From assembly GCA_947176785.1 (NCBI GenBank), contig CAMWSA010000066.1, positions 1 through 12,090 of the forward strand: DNA of 12,090 nt, written 5' to 3'. Positions 1-6,631 of the stretch are shown one piece after another. The stretch's first letter is position 1; every line of letters starts with the position of its first letter. Source of the DNA: an uncultured Lachnospiraceae bacterium (GTDB lineage: Bacteria > Bacillota > Clostridia > Lachnospirales > Lachnospiraceae). The translations under genes were made by a program, and so were the position numbers. The notes under the pieces were generated by a model that saw nothing but the letters and a program-made list of their open reading frames with translations, was not told where the DNA came from and did not search any database.

Positions 1-213
1 GGCGTCAGCGTCAATGTGGACTTTTATTCCGGCTTTGTATATGATATGCTGGGCCTGCCTCTGGAGTTGTACACTCCCATCTTCGCCATCGCCAGGATCT
101 CAGGCTGGAGCGCCCACCGTCTGGAGGAGCTTGCCAATAACGGCAAAATTATCCGTCCCGCCTACAAGTCCATTGGGGAAGAACGGGTGTACGTCCCCAT
201 GGAAAACAGATAA
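1..213 (+). CDS. Citrate synthase, C-terminal fragment (gene starts upstream of window)
   Basis: The reading frame is open from base 1 to a TAA at 211-213 and encodes the last 70 residues of a citrate synthase or 2-methylcitrate synthase. The enzyme condenses oxaloacetate with acetyl-CoA (or propionyl-CoA) in the cytoplasm. Visible family features are the NVDFYSGFVYDMLGLP segment, which contains the conserved catalytic-domain Asp and Phe, the following PIFAIARISGWSAHRLEE stretch with its conserved Arg and the GW.AH motif, and the usual basic tail ending RPAYKSIGEERVYVPMENR. The tail alone cannot separate citrate from methylcitrate synthase. The gene is complete at its 3' end and shows no frameshift. 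A long inverted repeat starts 17 bases after the stop and may end its transcript. Confidence 0.93.
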   Translation, partial: GVSVNVDFYSGFVYDMLGLPLELYTPIFAIARISGWSAHRLEELANNGKIIRPAYKSIGEERVYVPMENR

Positions 214-229
214 TATTACACACATAATC

Positions 230-303
230 GGGGCTGTGAAAAAGTCTTCCCTGCGATGCCTTGTTGTTTCTGCACAGGTATTCCTGACTTTTTTCACAGC
301 CCC
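230..303. repeat. Long inverted repeat downstream of citrate synthase, possible bidirectional terminator
   Basis: The left arm 230-246 (ggggctgtgaaaaagtc) matches the reverse complement of the right arm 286-303 with one extra A in the right arm, giving a 17/18-bp stem around a 39-base loop. The arms hold an A5 run on one side and a T6 run on the other, so a transcript from either strand has U-rich pairing in the stem. The position just after the citrate synthase stop fits a terminator. The U-run lies inside the stem rather than after it, so this is not a textbook terminator. Confidence 0.6.
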
Positions 304-340
304 TTCCTGCAAATTTCCGTACGGAGCATCATTACCCTGT

Positions 341-441
341 TATACCTGCGACCGCTAAGATTTTCCTTCAAGAACGACACATGTTGCCCGGTTATGCGAC
401 ATGTGCCGTTCAGGAATTGGAAAATCTTAGCGGTCGTTATA
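341..441. repeat. About 100-bp palindromic element, copy A of a dispersed hairpin family
   Basis: The outer arms 349-366 and 419-436 are an exact 18-bp inverted repeat (cgaccgctaagattttcc). The inner arms 372-383 and 400-411 pair over 12 bp with one mismatch, and a 16-base loop lies between. The shared core (ATGTGCCG, a short gap, then GGAAAATC, with a left side near AAGATTTTCC) recurs at 7790-7866 and 9470-9547. The single inner mismatch (A377/C407) would be a U-G wobble in RNA from the minus strand, which hints that this strand is the transcribed or structured one. No coding sequence is recognisable in it. Confidence 0.75.
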
Positions 442-503
442 CTCACGAACGCTTTTCCGCTGTGGCGGTTGATGTTTCTTGTAAAGCTATTGGTAATTCA
501 TGC

Positions 504-650
504 CGGCTATGCCCCTATATTCCCTCCTGTCAGCTGTCCTTGGACAAAAACCTCGGCATACTCCCTAGTCAGGTCAGGGACTGCTTGCAGTACCGGCTCT
601 CTCCTTAGTCAGGGACAACATGCAATGCCTGCAAAACCGGCATACGCCTT
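504..650. repeat. Degenerate tandem repeat, unit about 40-44 bp
   Basis: Successive segments begin with CGGC at 504, 554, 594 and 638. The two middle units are clearest: 561-597 and 601-641 share ctcc.tagtcagg, agggac, a TGC/GCA core and a closing accggc. The last unit starts with the same cggcatac.cc as the first clear one. The array lies between element A and the end of gdhA. Neither strand gives a recognisable protein, and nothing else was identified between 442 and 715. Confidence 0.5.
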
Positions 651-696
651 ACATGGGGCAATACGCAGTCCTGACAAAGTCCTTGGGGAAAGGTAA

Positions 697-715
697 GGCA
701 TGGCATGGCATGGCA
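697..715. repeat. GGCAT short tandem repeat next to the gdhA stop codon
   Basis: Three exact GGCAT units plus a partial fourth run from 697 to 715 and abut the gdhA stop codon, which is TAG on the minus strand at 716-718. This is a simple-sequence tract in the gdhA 3' untranslated region. No clear intrinsic terminator for gdhA was seen in or just after it. Confidence 0.6.
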
Positions 716-2062
716 CTAGCAGACACCCTGGGCCAGCATGGCGACAACCACTTTCTCAAATCCCGCAATATTGGCACCTGCCACATAGTCACCCTCCACG
801 CCGTAACGCTTTGCGGCATCGTCAATGTTGTGGTATATGGTGATCATGATGTTCTGCAGCTTGGAGTCAACCTCCTCGAAAGACCAGGACAGCCTCTCGC
901 TGTTCTGGCTCATCTCCAGCGCGGAGGTAGCCACGCCGCCTGCATTGGCAGCCTTGCCACCCACAAACATCACCTTGTTCTGCTGCAGATACTTGGTGGC
1001 ATCCAGAGTGGTGGGCATGTTAGCGCCCTCGCAGACAGCGATTACGCCGTTTGCCACCAGCATCCTGGCATCCTCGATATCCAACTCATTCTGCGTAGCG
1101 CAGGGCAGGGCAATGTCGCACTTGACACTCCATACGCCATGCTCGCCGTCCTTCTTCTCATGATACTCCGCACTCTTTCTCGCGGCGGCATACTCCGTCA
1201 GGCGTGCCCTCTTCACTTCCTTAATATCCTTCAGCAGTTCCACGTCAATTCCTTCAGGATCATAGATCCAGCCGGTGGAATCAGAGCAGGTAACTACCTT
1301 CGCCCCCATCTGATGCGCCTTTTGTATGGCATAGATCGCCACATTTCCGGCACCGGATACGCAGATGGTCTTGCCCTCCATGGACTGGCCATGGCACTTT
1401 AACATCTCCTGGGTTAAGTATAACAGACCATAGCCTGTGGCCTCGGTACGGGCCAGAGAACCGCCGTAGGTCAGGCCTTTGCCGGTCAGCACGCCCTCAA
1501 AGGTGCCGCGGATTCTCTTGTACTGACCAAACATGAAGCCGATTTCTCTTGCGCCGGTTCCTATATCACCGGCGGGGACATCCACATCTGCGCCAATATA
1601 TTTGCTCAGTTCTGTCATGAAGCTCTGACAAAACGCCATAATCTCCCTGTCAGACTTACCCTTGGGATCAAAGTCGGAGCCACCCTTGCCTCCGCCGATC
1701 GGAAGCGTAGTCAGGGAGTTCTTGAAGATCTGCTCAAAGCCCAGGAATTTGATGATGCCTAAATTTACGGAAGGATGCAGACGTAAGCCCCCCTTGTAAG
1801 GCCCGATGGCATTGTTAAACTGCACGCGGAACCCCCTGTTTACCTGTACCTGTCCCTTGTCATCCACCCAGGGAACACGGAATATAAACTGGCGGTCAGG
1901 CTCGGTTATTCTCTCCAGGATCGCATTCTTTCTGTAGAGCTCCTCGTTGGCGTCAATTACGGGCCTCAGAGAATCCAGGACCTCGGTGACTGCCTGTAGA
2001 AACTCCGGCTGGTCGGCATTCTTCTTCTGTACTACCTCTAGTACCTCATCAACATATGACAT
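716..2062 (-). CDS. gdhA: Glutamate dehydrogenase (hexameric, probably NADP-dependent)
   Basis: This enzyme reversibly converts 2-oxoglutarate and ammonium to glutamate in the cytoplasm. The 448-residue length is normal for the hexameric bacterial type. The substrate domain carries GPYKGGLRLHPSVN, then the lysine-bearing PIGGGKGGSDFDPKGKSD segment and PAGDIGTGAREIGFMFGQYKR. The nucleotide-binding half has the glycine-rich VSGAGNVAIYAIQKA. The start is chosen at 2062 rather than the in-frame ATG at 2068: AGGAGG at 2071-2076 lies 8 bases before 2062 but only 2 before 2068. A promoter at 2102-2130 fits a monocistronic unit. The NADP preference is inferred from family type and was not read from specificity residues. 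Confidence 0.96.
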   Translation of the reverse strand: MSYVDEVLEVVQKKNADQPEFLQAVTEVLDSLRPVIDANEELYRKNAILERITEPDRQFIFRVPWVDDKGQVQVNRGFRVQFNNAIGPYKGGLRLHPSVNLGIIKFLGFEQIFKNSLTTLPIGGGKGGSDFDPKGKSDREIMAFCQSFMTELSKYIGADVDVPAGDIGTGAREIGFMFGQYKRIRGTFEGVLTGKGLTYGGSLARTEATGYGLLYLTQEMLKCHGQSMEGKTICVSGAGNVAIYAIQKAHQMGAKVVTCSDSTGWIYDPEGIDVELLKDIKEVKRARLTEYAAARKSAEYHEKKDGEHGVWSVKCDIALPCATQNELDIEDARMLVANGVIAVCEGANMPTTLDATKYLQQNKVMFVGGKAANAGGVATSALEMSQNSERLSWSFEEVDSKLQNIMITIYHNIDDAAKRYGVEGDYVAGANIAGFEKVVVAMLAQGVC

Positions 2063-2101
2063 GTGCATGTCCTCCTTTTAATGTATTTTCCCATGTTCTC
2101 T

Positions 2102-2130
2102 ATTATATCGCTACTTTTCCAATCAGGCAA
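2102..2130 (-). promoter_or_regulatory. Sigma-A-type promoter for gdhA
   Basis: Read on the minus strand, the -35 is TTGCCT (2125-2130), the spacer is 17 bases and the -10 is a perfect TATAAT (2102-2107). It lies about 40 bases before the start codon and leaves a short leader with a strong AGGAGG site. The AT-rich stretch further upstream (2160-2212) contains a 12-bp palindrome, tatacatgtata, at 2195-2206. Confidence 0.65.
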
Positions 2131-2285
2131 CATGCTTTATCACGCTAAATTTGAGAAGTTTTCTTGACTTTTTTATACAAATTGCACAAGAAAATATACA
2201 TGTATACAATTATAGAAGCTAGAGGCCCATGGCTACACACTCGCAGACGCATCCAGCGGTATCCGCCATGAGGCGCATTCGTTTT

Positions 2286-2717
2286 TCAGAGATACCTCGT
2301 CAGCCTCTCCACATTCTTTTCCTCGAAGGAGATCAGCTGCTGGGCCAGCATAGTGGGCTTCTCCCCGGCCTCCTCATTACGGTTAAGGATTCTGTTCATG
2401 TCCATGATACCCTGATTACTGTTCTTGATCAGCATCTCCGCAATGTGGCTGGTGCTGGTGTTTAGCAGGGTGTTGTAGTGGATTGCCCCCGCCTGCATCA
2501 GGTTTTCCACATGGCTCTCATGATAGGGCTCCGCCTTGGCCTGCAGCAGCTGCGACACAGCCTGATTGTGGATCTCCGAATATTTCAGAGACTGGCGGGA
2601 CATCTGCCTGGCTAAGTCCTCATCATAGATTTTATCGTTAATGATATCGAGCGCCCTCATAGCCATCCCTGTATTTTTCTGAATCTCTTTATATACTGCA
2701 ATCTCCTGTGATCTCAT
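2286..2717 (-). CDS. Conserved-looking small helical protein of unknown function
   Basis: I do not recognise this 143-residue protein. It has no signal peptide, membrane segment or cysteine cluster. The composition is charged and helix-favouring throughout (for example the segments around MRALDIINDKIYDED, QMSRQSLKYSEIHNQAVSQLL and MLAQQLISFEEKNVERL), which suggests a soluble helical bundle or coiled coil. The ATG at 2717 is chosen because AGGAGG at 2725-2730 lies 7 bases upstream of it. The frame stays open upstream to a TAA at 2835-2837 and looks protein-like, but contains only weak TTG or GTG starts without a Shine-Dalgarno site. It is probably transcribed alone: a terminator at 2994-3024 separates it from the SH3b gene upstream, and gdhA follows after about 220 bases with its own promoter. 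It could relate to sporulation or cell-envelope helical proteins, but nothing in the sequence proves that. Confidence 0.8.
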   Translation of the reverse strand: MRSQEIAVYKEIQKNTGMAMRALDIINDKIYDEDLARQMSRQSLKYSEIHNQAVSQLLQAKAEPYHESHVENLMQAGAIHYNTLLNTSTSHIAEMLIKNSNQGIMDMNRILNRNEEAGEKPTMLAQQLISFEEKNVERLTRYL

Positions 2718-2993
2718 ATCTGAACCTCCTACCCTTATCGCAGGCTTATCCTGCACTACTTTCAAATATTCATAACTCTTCTGGCAGAACCGCTCATCAG
2801 CCTGTGCTTCAACACGCTCCGCCCCGAATCCGCTTTAATTGTGGGGCACCGGTATCAGCACAGGCAGCAAATGTGATTTTCGGATTGCCTTCCTTCCTGT
2901 TTTGCTGGCAAAAGCCAGTGCTGCGGAATTTTACCTGCTATTCATCTGTCGGCACACCGGACAGATTTTCCAAAAACAGGAACTAACCGGTAT
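2718..2993. other. Intergenic stretch upstream of the helical-protein gene, no gene seen
   Basis: These 276 bases hold no recognisable gene. Two short hairpins are visible: ctggc-aaaa-gccag near 2909-2922, and atctgtc paired with gacagat around 2943-2965. Neither is followed by a convincing T-run. No clear promoter for the gene at 2286-2717 was found, although one is expected here. Confidence 0.4.
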
Positions 2994-3024
2994 AATAAAA
3001 GGATGCTGTCCTAAGACAACATCC
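2994..3024 (-). terminator. Intrinsic terminator after the SH3b-domain gene
   Basis: On the minus strand a 10-bp stem (GGATGTTGTC paired with GACAGCATCC, one G-U pair) closes a TTAG tetraloop and is followed by TTTTATT. It sits about 40 bases past the stop codon of the SH3b-domain gene in the right orientation. Confidence 0.85.
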
Positions 3025-3066
3025 TCTCTTTCCTAGTATATTGCAAAACGCAAAATCTATACAGAA

Positions 3067-4284
3067 TTACTGCACATATTCTTCTTTCACATAACCCACC
3101 TGGCCGTCATAGATAACCTTGCACCAGCCGTCCGCCCGCTCCAGCAGATCCACCTGGTCACCTCCGGTAAGGATTCCCATTTTTGCCGCATCCTGGCTGG
3201 GAGTAAGCCGCACATTAATGTTGGTGGCAGCCGTCACCTGACCGATCACCTGGCTGCTGTCCGCCGTCTCCGCTACTCTTAAGAATTCCGATTTAATATA
3301 GCCATCCTTCCCCTCGTAGAGGATATGGGTCCAACCGTTCAGCTGCTGTTCCACAATCGGCACCTCTGTGCCGCCGGACACCTTGCCTACCTTCTCCGCC
3401 TGCTCGCTGTCAGAGGCACGGACATTGACGGTGGTGGTGGCAGTCCCGGATGTAGGCTGTGGAACCGCCGCCTCAACAGGCTGCTCCCCCGCCCCGCTTT
3501 CTTCGGGCGAACCGGCTTCACCCTCCTGCGCAGCCGGCTCTGCAGTCCCCCCGTTCTGAGCGGCCAGGGTCTCCCCGGTGGTCTTTTTCACATCCGCCAC
3601 CAACTCCTGTACATAGTAGAACAAATCTGCATTATCTAAGAAAATTTCATTGCATTCCACGTTAGTCTGGTTGTTTAACTCCACCACATCGTCCTGAAGA
3701 TTCATTTCCCGAATGTACTCCAGTTCCGCGTCAGGCACCACCTCGTCCGTGTTCAGGTACAGGCTGCCGTCCTCGTTGGTGCAGACATAGAAGGTATCCA
3801 TGCCCGGAACCTCCTCCTCAAACCCTGACACGGTCATGTGGAAATACACATAGGCCAGATAGGAATTCTCCCTGGGCCCCGGCTTGGTATAGATATCAAT
3901 CAGCGGGTAACTCTCCACATATTTTGCCATCTCCGGAATCCGGATTTCCTCTGTCTCCTCCATATAGGTGGAGATGCTCTTGATGGTATCCACATCCCCG
4001 GTGGCAAACGCATTATAATAGGTAGCAATCAGCGTATATAGTTCACCGCTTGTATTCTTCTCCATCGTGGCGTCCCTGGGATCCATCTCCGGTTCAGGCG
4101 TCGGTGATGCCTCCAAAGGCAATTCCTCCGTGGAAGGCTGGGACTGCCCCAATTCATCCACATTCCCCGCTCTCAAAGCCAGGGTCACGGTGGTCGCTAC
4201 GGCCAGAATCAGGATCACGGGAAATACAAGCTTGCCGTTTCTCACCGCGAAATCCCGGACTGCTCTCAATCTATTATTTATCAT
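3067..4284 (-). CDS. Membrane-anchored protein with two C-terminal bacterial SH3 (SH3b) domains
   Basis: The 405-residue protein begins with a short basic cytoplasmic segment, then one hydrophobic helix at about residues 18-38 (signal anchor), so the rest should be outside the membrane. A Pro/Glu/Thr-rich linker follows, then a domain at about 80-230 whose GELYTLIATYYNAFATGDVD start resembles NTF2-like folds. A low-complexity Ala/Glu/Gly/Pro linker covers about 240-280. Two SH3b repeats follow at about 282-337 and 347-405, each with the NVR, G.GW..I.Y.G..GY(I/V)K pattern. SH3b domains usually bind peptidoglycan or direct proteins to the wall, so a role in envelope maintenance is likely. No catalytic domain is visible. 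The start has GGAAGGA 8 bases upstream. A terminator ending about 20 bases before the start separates it from tRNA-Arg. Confidence 0.88.
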   Translation of the reverse strand: MINNRLRAVRDFAVRNGKLVFPVILILAVATTVTLALRAGNVDELGQSQPSTEELPLEASPTPEPEMDPRDATMEKNTSGELYTLIATYYNAFATGDVDTIKSISTYMEETEEIRIPEMAKYVESYPLIDIYTKPGPRENSYLAYVYFHMTVSGFEEEVPGMDTFYVCTNEDGSLYLNTDEVVPDAELEYIREMNLQDDVVELNNQTNVECNEIFLDNADLFYYVQELVADVKKTTGETLAAQNGGTAEPAAQEGEAGSPEESGAGEQPVEAAVPQPTSGTATTTVNVRASDSEQAEKVGKVSGGTEVPIVEQQLNGWTHILYEGKDGYIKSEFLRVAETADSSQVIGQVTAATNINVRLTPSQDAAKMGILTGGDQVDLLERADGWCKVIYDGQVGYVKEEYVQ

Positions 4285-4303
4285 CTCTCAAATCCTTCCA
4301 TTT

Positions 4304-4337
4304 TGAAAAAACAAAAGAGTCCAAAATGCAGGACTCT
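4304..4337 (-). terminator. Intrinsic terminator downstream of tRNA-Arg
   Basis: On the minus strand a perfect 7-bp stem, AGAGTCC (4331-4337) with GGACTCT (4316-4322), encloses an 8-base loop and runs into TTTTGTTTTTT. It ends the tRNA-Arg transcript. It also lies only about 20 bases before the SH3b-protein start codon, so that gene needs read-through or a promoter between tRNA and terminator. I see no strong promoter there. Confidence 0.85.
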
Positions 4338-4378
4338 CGCACCAATTGTGGTCTCCACGAAAATACCACATAAAATAA

Positions 4379-4496
4379 TCAAGGTGATGTAAAGTGCGTC
4401 CGACAGGAATCGAACCTGCATTAAAGGCGTCGGAGGCCTTCGTTCTATCCATTAGACTACGGACGCAAATGTTACAAATTTATTACATCACCTTGA
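4379..4496. repeat. Perfect 14-bp inverted repeat enclosing the tRNA-Arg gene
   Basis: The left arm 4379-4392 (tcaaggtgatgtaa) is the exact reverse complement of the right arm 4483-4496. The arms flank the tRNA symmetrically, 2 bases from its 3' end and 16 bases from its 5' end. On the minus strand the predicted transcription start falls within the right arm, so the 5' leader could pair with the 3' trailer over about 12-14 bp. Confidence 0.8.
4395..4466 (-). tRNA. tRNA-Arg, anticodon CCG
   Basis: The 72-base sequence on the minus strand folds as a complete tRNA. It has a 7-bp acceptor stem GCGTCCG/CGGACGC with discriminator A, a D arm, and a 5-bp anticodon stem AAGGC/GCCTT. The 7-base loop CTCCGAC gives anticodon CCG (4431-4433), which reads codon CGG. 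The T arm carries TTCGAAT. The 3' CCA is not encoded, since the genome continues CTT after the discriminator. It is a single tRNA between the SH3b-protein gene and the DUF5688-like gene, with its own promoter and terminator. Confidence 0.97.
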
Positions 4497-4498
4497 CT

Positions 4499-4527
4499 AT
4501 CATAACACAAAAATCTCTGTCTGTCTA
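4499..4527 (-). promoter_or_regulatory. Promoter of tRNA-Arg
   Basis: On the minus strand TAGACA (4522-4527) and TATGAT (4499-4504) are 17 bases apart, each one base off consensus. The expected transcription start is near 4492-4494, inside the right arm of the enclosing inverted repeat and about 27 bases before the mature 5' end of the tRNA. Confidence 0.7.
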
Positions 4528-4593
4528 TATCCTTTTGAAGGAAATTTTAAATTTTATCGAAAACTTTAGATTCCTGAAATAAAACCTACGATT

Positions 4594-5499
4594 TTAAAGA
4601 ACTTCCATGACTTTTCCCGCCGTTGCATCATAGCGGTAGGCATAATCGGATAGCACTTCTTCTTCCCGAAGCTGGCTTTTGTTGATGTCCGCAATCATCT
4701 CATGCAGTCCATCCCCACTGCCCTTGCCGTCATCCTGTAACAGAATCACTTCATGGATGGAGCTGGGCAGTATATAAAAGCTCCCTTTCAGACGCCTTGC
4801 GGCCTCCGTCAGGATTCCCGGGTACAGAATGGCTGCCGCCCCCTGGCAACGCTTCTCATTTGATAGCACATAGAGGTATTTGCCGGTCTCCTGCTGTAAC
4901 TCCCGCAGTTCTTCCAAGGCTCCCTCCTCCAGTACTCCTCTCAGAGCCTTGTCCATACTACAGAGCCGGGCCGGCATAAGCCGGGGCGTATTGTACTCCG
5001 CCAGCTGCATCAATTCTCTGTGGCAGGTCTTCCACATCGCCATATGGTTGTTGTGGATCAAAATCATGCCCTCTCCCAGTTCAGGGTGTTCATAGCTGTA
5101 ATAGAAGCAGATAGCCAGATCCAAAAAGTCCACATGCGGAATATCGGCCAGCAGGTCCTTATTTTTCTCCCTGTTCACCAGGCGGTAGACCACCCTGTCT
5201 CTTACCTTCGCAAAATCCCTGAAAAACTCCATATCTACTTTGTTCCTGGGCAGCCCTCTGACATATGCCTCCAGAATTCTTCTGACAATATGTTCCATGT
5301 CCATGCCGTTCTCCAGCATGTCAAAGAATCCGTCAAGATAGATTGTGGGGGATACATTCTGGCCTTTCCGCAGAATGGTCATGCCGTGCAGCAGCACATT
5401 GTTATTCTTCCTGACCTCCTGTACATGCACGCTGGCATCCGCCCCTGCAATCTCCTGCACCTTTATTGATACCATCTCCATAAACTTTTCTAACTTCAT
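4594..5499 (-). CDS. DUF5688-like protein of unknown function
   Basis: The 301-residue product matches my memory of DUF5688 proteins, which are common in Lachnospiraceae and often multi-copy. The molecular role is unknown. It has an N-terminal helical part (MKLEKFMEMVSIKVQEI), a conserved middle with RNKVDMEFFRDFAKVRDRVVYRLVN and HVDFLDLAICFYY, then IHNNHMAMW. The C-terminal half contains a YLYVLSNEKRCQGAAAILYPG strand-rich segment, and the protein ends near YDATAGKVMEVL. No signal peptide or membrane helix is present. The start at 5499 has AGAAGG 5 bases upstream and matches where the family-like sequence begins. The same frame stays open upstream to 6000 only because it runs through 75-bp repeats, so that extension is not taken as coding. 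No clear terminator was found after the stop. Confidence 0.85.
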   Translation of the reverse strand: MKLEKFMEMVSIKVQEIAGADASVHVQEVRKNNNVLLHGMTILRKGQNVSPTIYLDGFFDMLENGMDMEHIVRRILEAYVRGLPRNKVDMEFFRDFAKVRDRVVYRLVNREKNKDLLADIPHVDFLDLAICFYYSYEHPELGEGMILIHNNHMAMWKTCHRELMQLAEYNTPRLMPARLCSMDKALRGVLEEGALEELRELQQETGKYLYVLSNEKRCQGAAAILYPGILTEAARRLKGSFYILPSSIHEVILLQDDGKGSGDGLHEMIADINKSQLREEEVLSDYAYRYDATAGKVMEVL

Positions 5500-5515
5500 A
5501 CTTACCTTCTTTCCC

Positions 5516-5889
5516 GTATATCGCCGGCTGGCCCGCGATGTTGCGTTAATCAATATTTGGATTCTTTTGTTCCATTTTTTCCTCTGCCTGCATATCGCAA
5601 GCCTGGCTTGCGATATTGCGTCAATCAGTATTTGATGCGTTAGTTCCGAACTTACCCCGCTCCTGCATATCGCAAGCCAAACTCGCGATACTGCGCTAAT
5701 CGGTATTTGATGCGTTAGTTCCGAGCTTACCCTGCTCCTGCATATCGCAAGCCAAGCTCGCGATACTGCGCTAATCGGTATTTGATGCGTTAGTTCCGAA
5801 CTTACCCTGCTCCTGCATATCGCAAGCCTGGCGTGCGATACCACGTTAATCGGTATTTGGATGTATAGCATCCAGGCTTCTTCCCATTC
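5516..5889. repeat. Tandem array of a 75-bp palindromic repeat (about five copies)
   Basis: Copies lie at 5516-5589 (74 bp, diverged), 5590-5664, 5665-5739, 5740-5814 and 5815-5889 (diverged in its second half). The second, third and fourth are nearly identical. Each unit contains an inverted repeat around tatcgcaagcc..ggcttgcgata; in the 5590 copy the arms are 12 bp with a single central base. The rest of the unit (caatcagtatttgatgcg...) is conserved without obvious symmetry. There are no unique spacers. As 75 is a multiple of three, the minus-strand frame stays open through the array. It occupies the upstream region of the DUF5688-like gene; the stretch 5890-5975 holds nothing else I can identify. 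Confidence 0.9.
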
Positions 5890-5975
5890 CAGACCCTGCG
5901 GAATCCTTGCAGAACGCCATGGGGTGATTCGTGGCCTGTCGAAGAATCGCATCCGATACGCCGCTTTTTTGGCAC

Positions 5976-6006
5976 ACAAAAAGAGAATGGAAAGCTCCAT
6001 TCTCTT
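5976..6006 (-). terminator. Intrinsic terminator of efp
   Basis: On the minus strand an 11-bp perfect stem (AAGAGAATGGA with TCCATTCTCTT) closes a 4-base loop and continues into TTTGTGTG, giving a U5 run together with the stem end. It lies 26 bases past the efp stop codon. Confidence 0.9.
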
Positions 6007-6031
6007 ACAAGCGGTTATCAGTCAATCTGCA

Positions 6032-6589
6032 TTATACTCTGGATAAATATTCGCCGGTTCTGGTATCAATCTTGATCTTGTCCCCCCGGTCAACAAACAA
6101 AGGCACATTCACGCTGGCACCTGTCTCCACTACCGCAGGCTTAGTGGCACCGGTTGCGGTATCGCCCTTAAATCCGGGCTCCGTATCGGTAATCTCCAGT
6201 TCTACGAACAGGGGAGGCTCCACGGAAAATACATTGCCGTTGTGGGAACATACCTTGCACATCTCATTCTCTTTCACGAACTTCAGGGCATCTCCCACCG
6301 TCTCCTTGTTCAGGGCAACCTGGTCATAAGTCTCTGTGTCCATAAAATTGAATAAATCGCCGTCAGAGTATAAATACTGCATATCTTTTCTGTCAATGCG
6401 GGCCTGAGGGCATTTCTCGGTGGGCCTGAAGGTCTTCTCCACTACGCCGCCGTTGATCACGTTCTTCAGCTTGGTTCTGACGAACGCCGCACCCTTGCCG
6501 GGTTTTACATGCTGGAATTCAATAATCTGGTATATATTATTATCAAGTTCAATAGTAATACCATTTCTGAAATCACCTGCAGAAATCAT
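6032..6589 (-). CDS. efp: Translation elongation factor P
   Basis: EF-P binds between the P and E sites of ribosomes stalled on polyproline stretches and helps peptide-bond formation. The 185-residue length is typical, with three beta-barrel domains. The N-terminal KOW-like domain starts MISAGDFRNG and carries the tip loop HVKPGKGAAFVRTKLKN with the usual modifiable lysine at residue 32. The middle domain and the C-terminal OB domain, with the signature around DTATGATKPAVVETGA and ending DTRTGEYLSRV, are intact. A GGAGG site precedes the ATG by about 9 bases. It has its own promoter (6632-6660) and terminator, so it is probably a single-gene unit downstream of aroQ. No lysine-modifying enzyme gene lies in the window. 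Confidence 0.98.
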   Translation of the reverse strand: MISAGDFRNGITIELDNNIYQIIEFQHVKPGKGAAFVRTKLKNVINGGVVEKTFRPTEKCPQARIDRKDMQYLYSDGDLFNFMDTETYDQVALNKETVGDALKFVKENEMCKVCSHNGNVFSVEPPLFVELEITDTEPGFKGDTATGATKPAVVETGASVNVPLFVDRGDKIKIDTRTGEYLSRV

Positions 6590-6631
6590 AATATACTTCC
6601 TCCATATTCAATAACGTTATAATTCTTTTTG

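Noticed and set aside
620..1402. 260-codon plus-strand ORF opposite gdhA
   Set aside because: It is antisense to a clearly conserved enzyme and its product has no recognisable motifs.
2182..2210. Plus-strand promoter-like TTGCAC-17-TACAAT
   Set aside because: It lies in very AT-rich DNA and no plus-strand gene follows; the open frame at 2229-2465 is antisense to the helical-protein gene.
2780..2815. Hammerhead-like CTGATGAG on the minus strand
   Set aside because: The box is not followed by a proper stem II and GAAA, and no stem III/cleavage arrangement can be drawn.
5516..5889. CRISPR-like array
   Set aside because: The units are contiguous 75-bp repeats with no unique spacers and no cas genes nearby.
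5500..6000. N-terminal extension of the DUF5688-like ORF (open minus-strand frame from 6000)
   Set aside because: The frame starts inside the efp terminator and is open mainly because it runs through 75-bp repeats; a good ribosome site and the family-like start lie at 5499.
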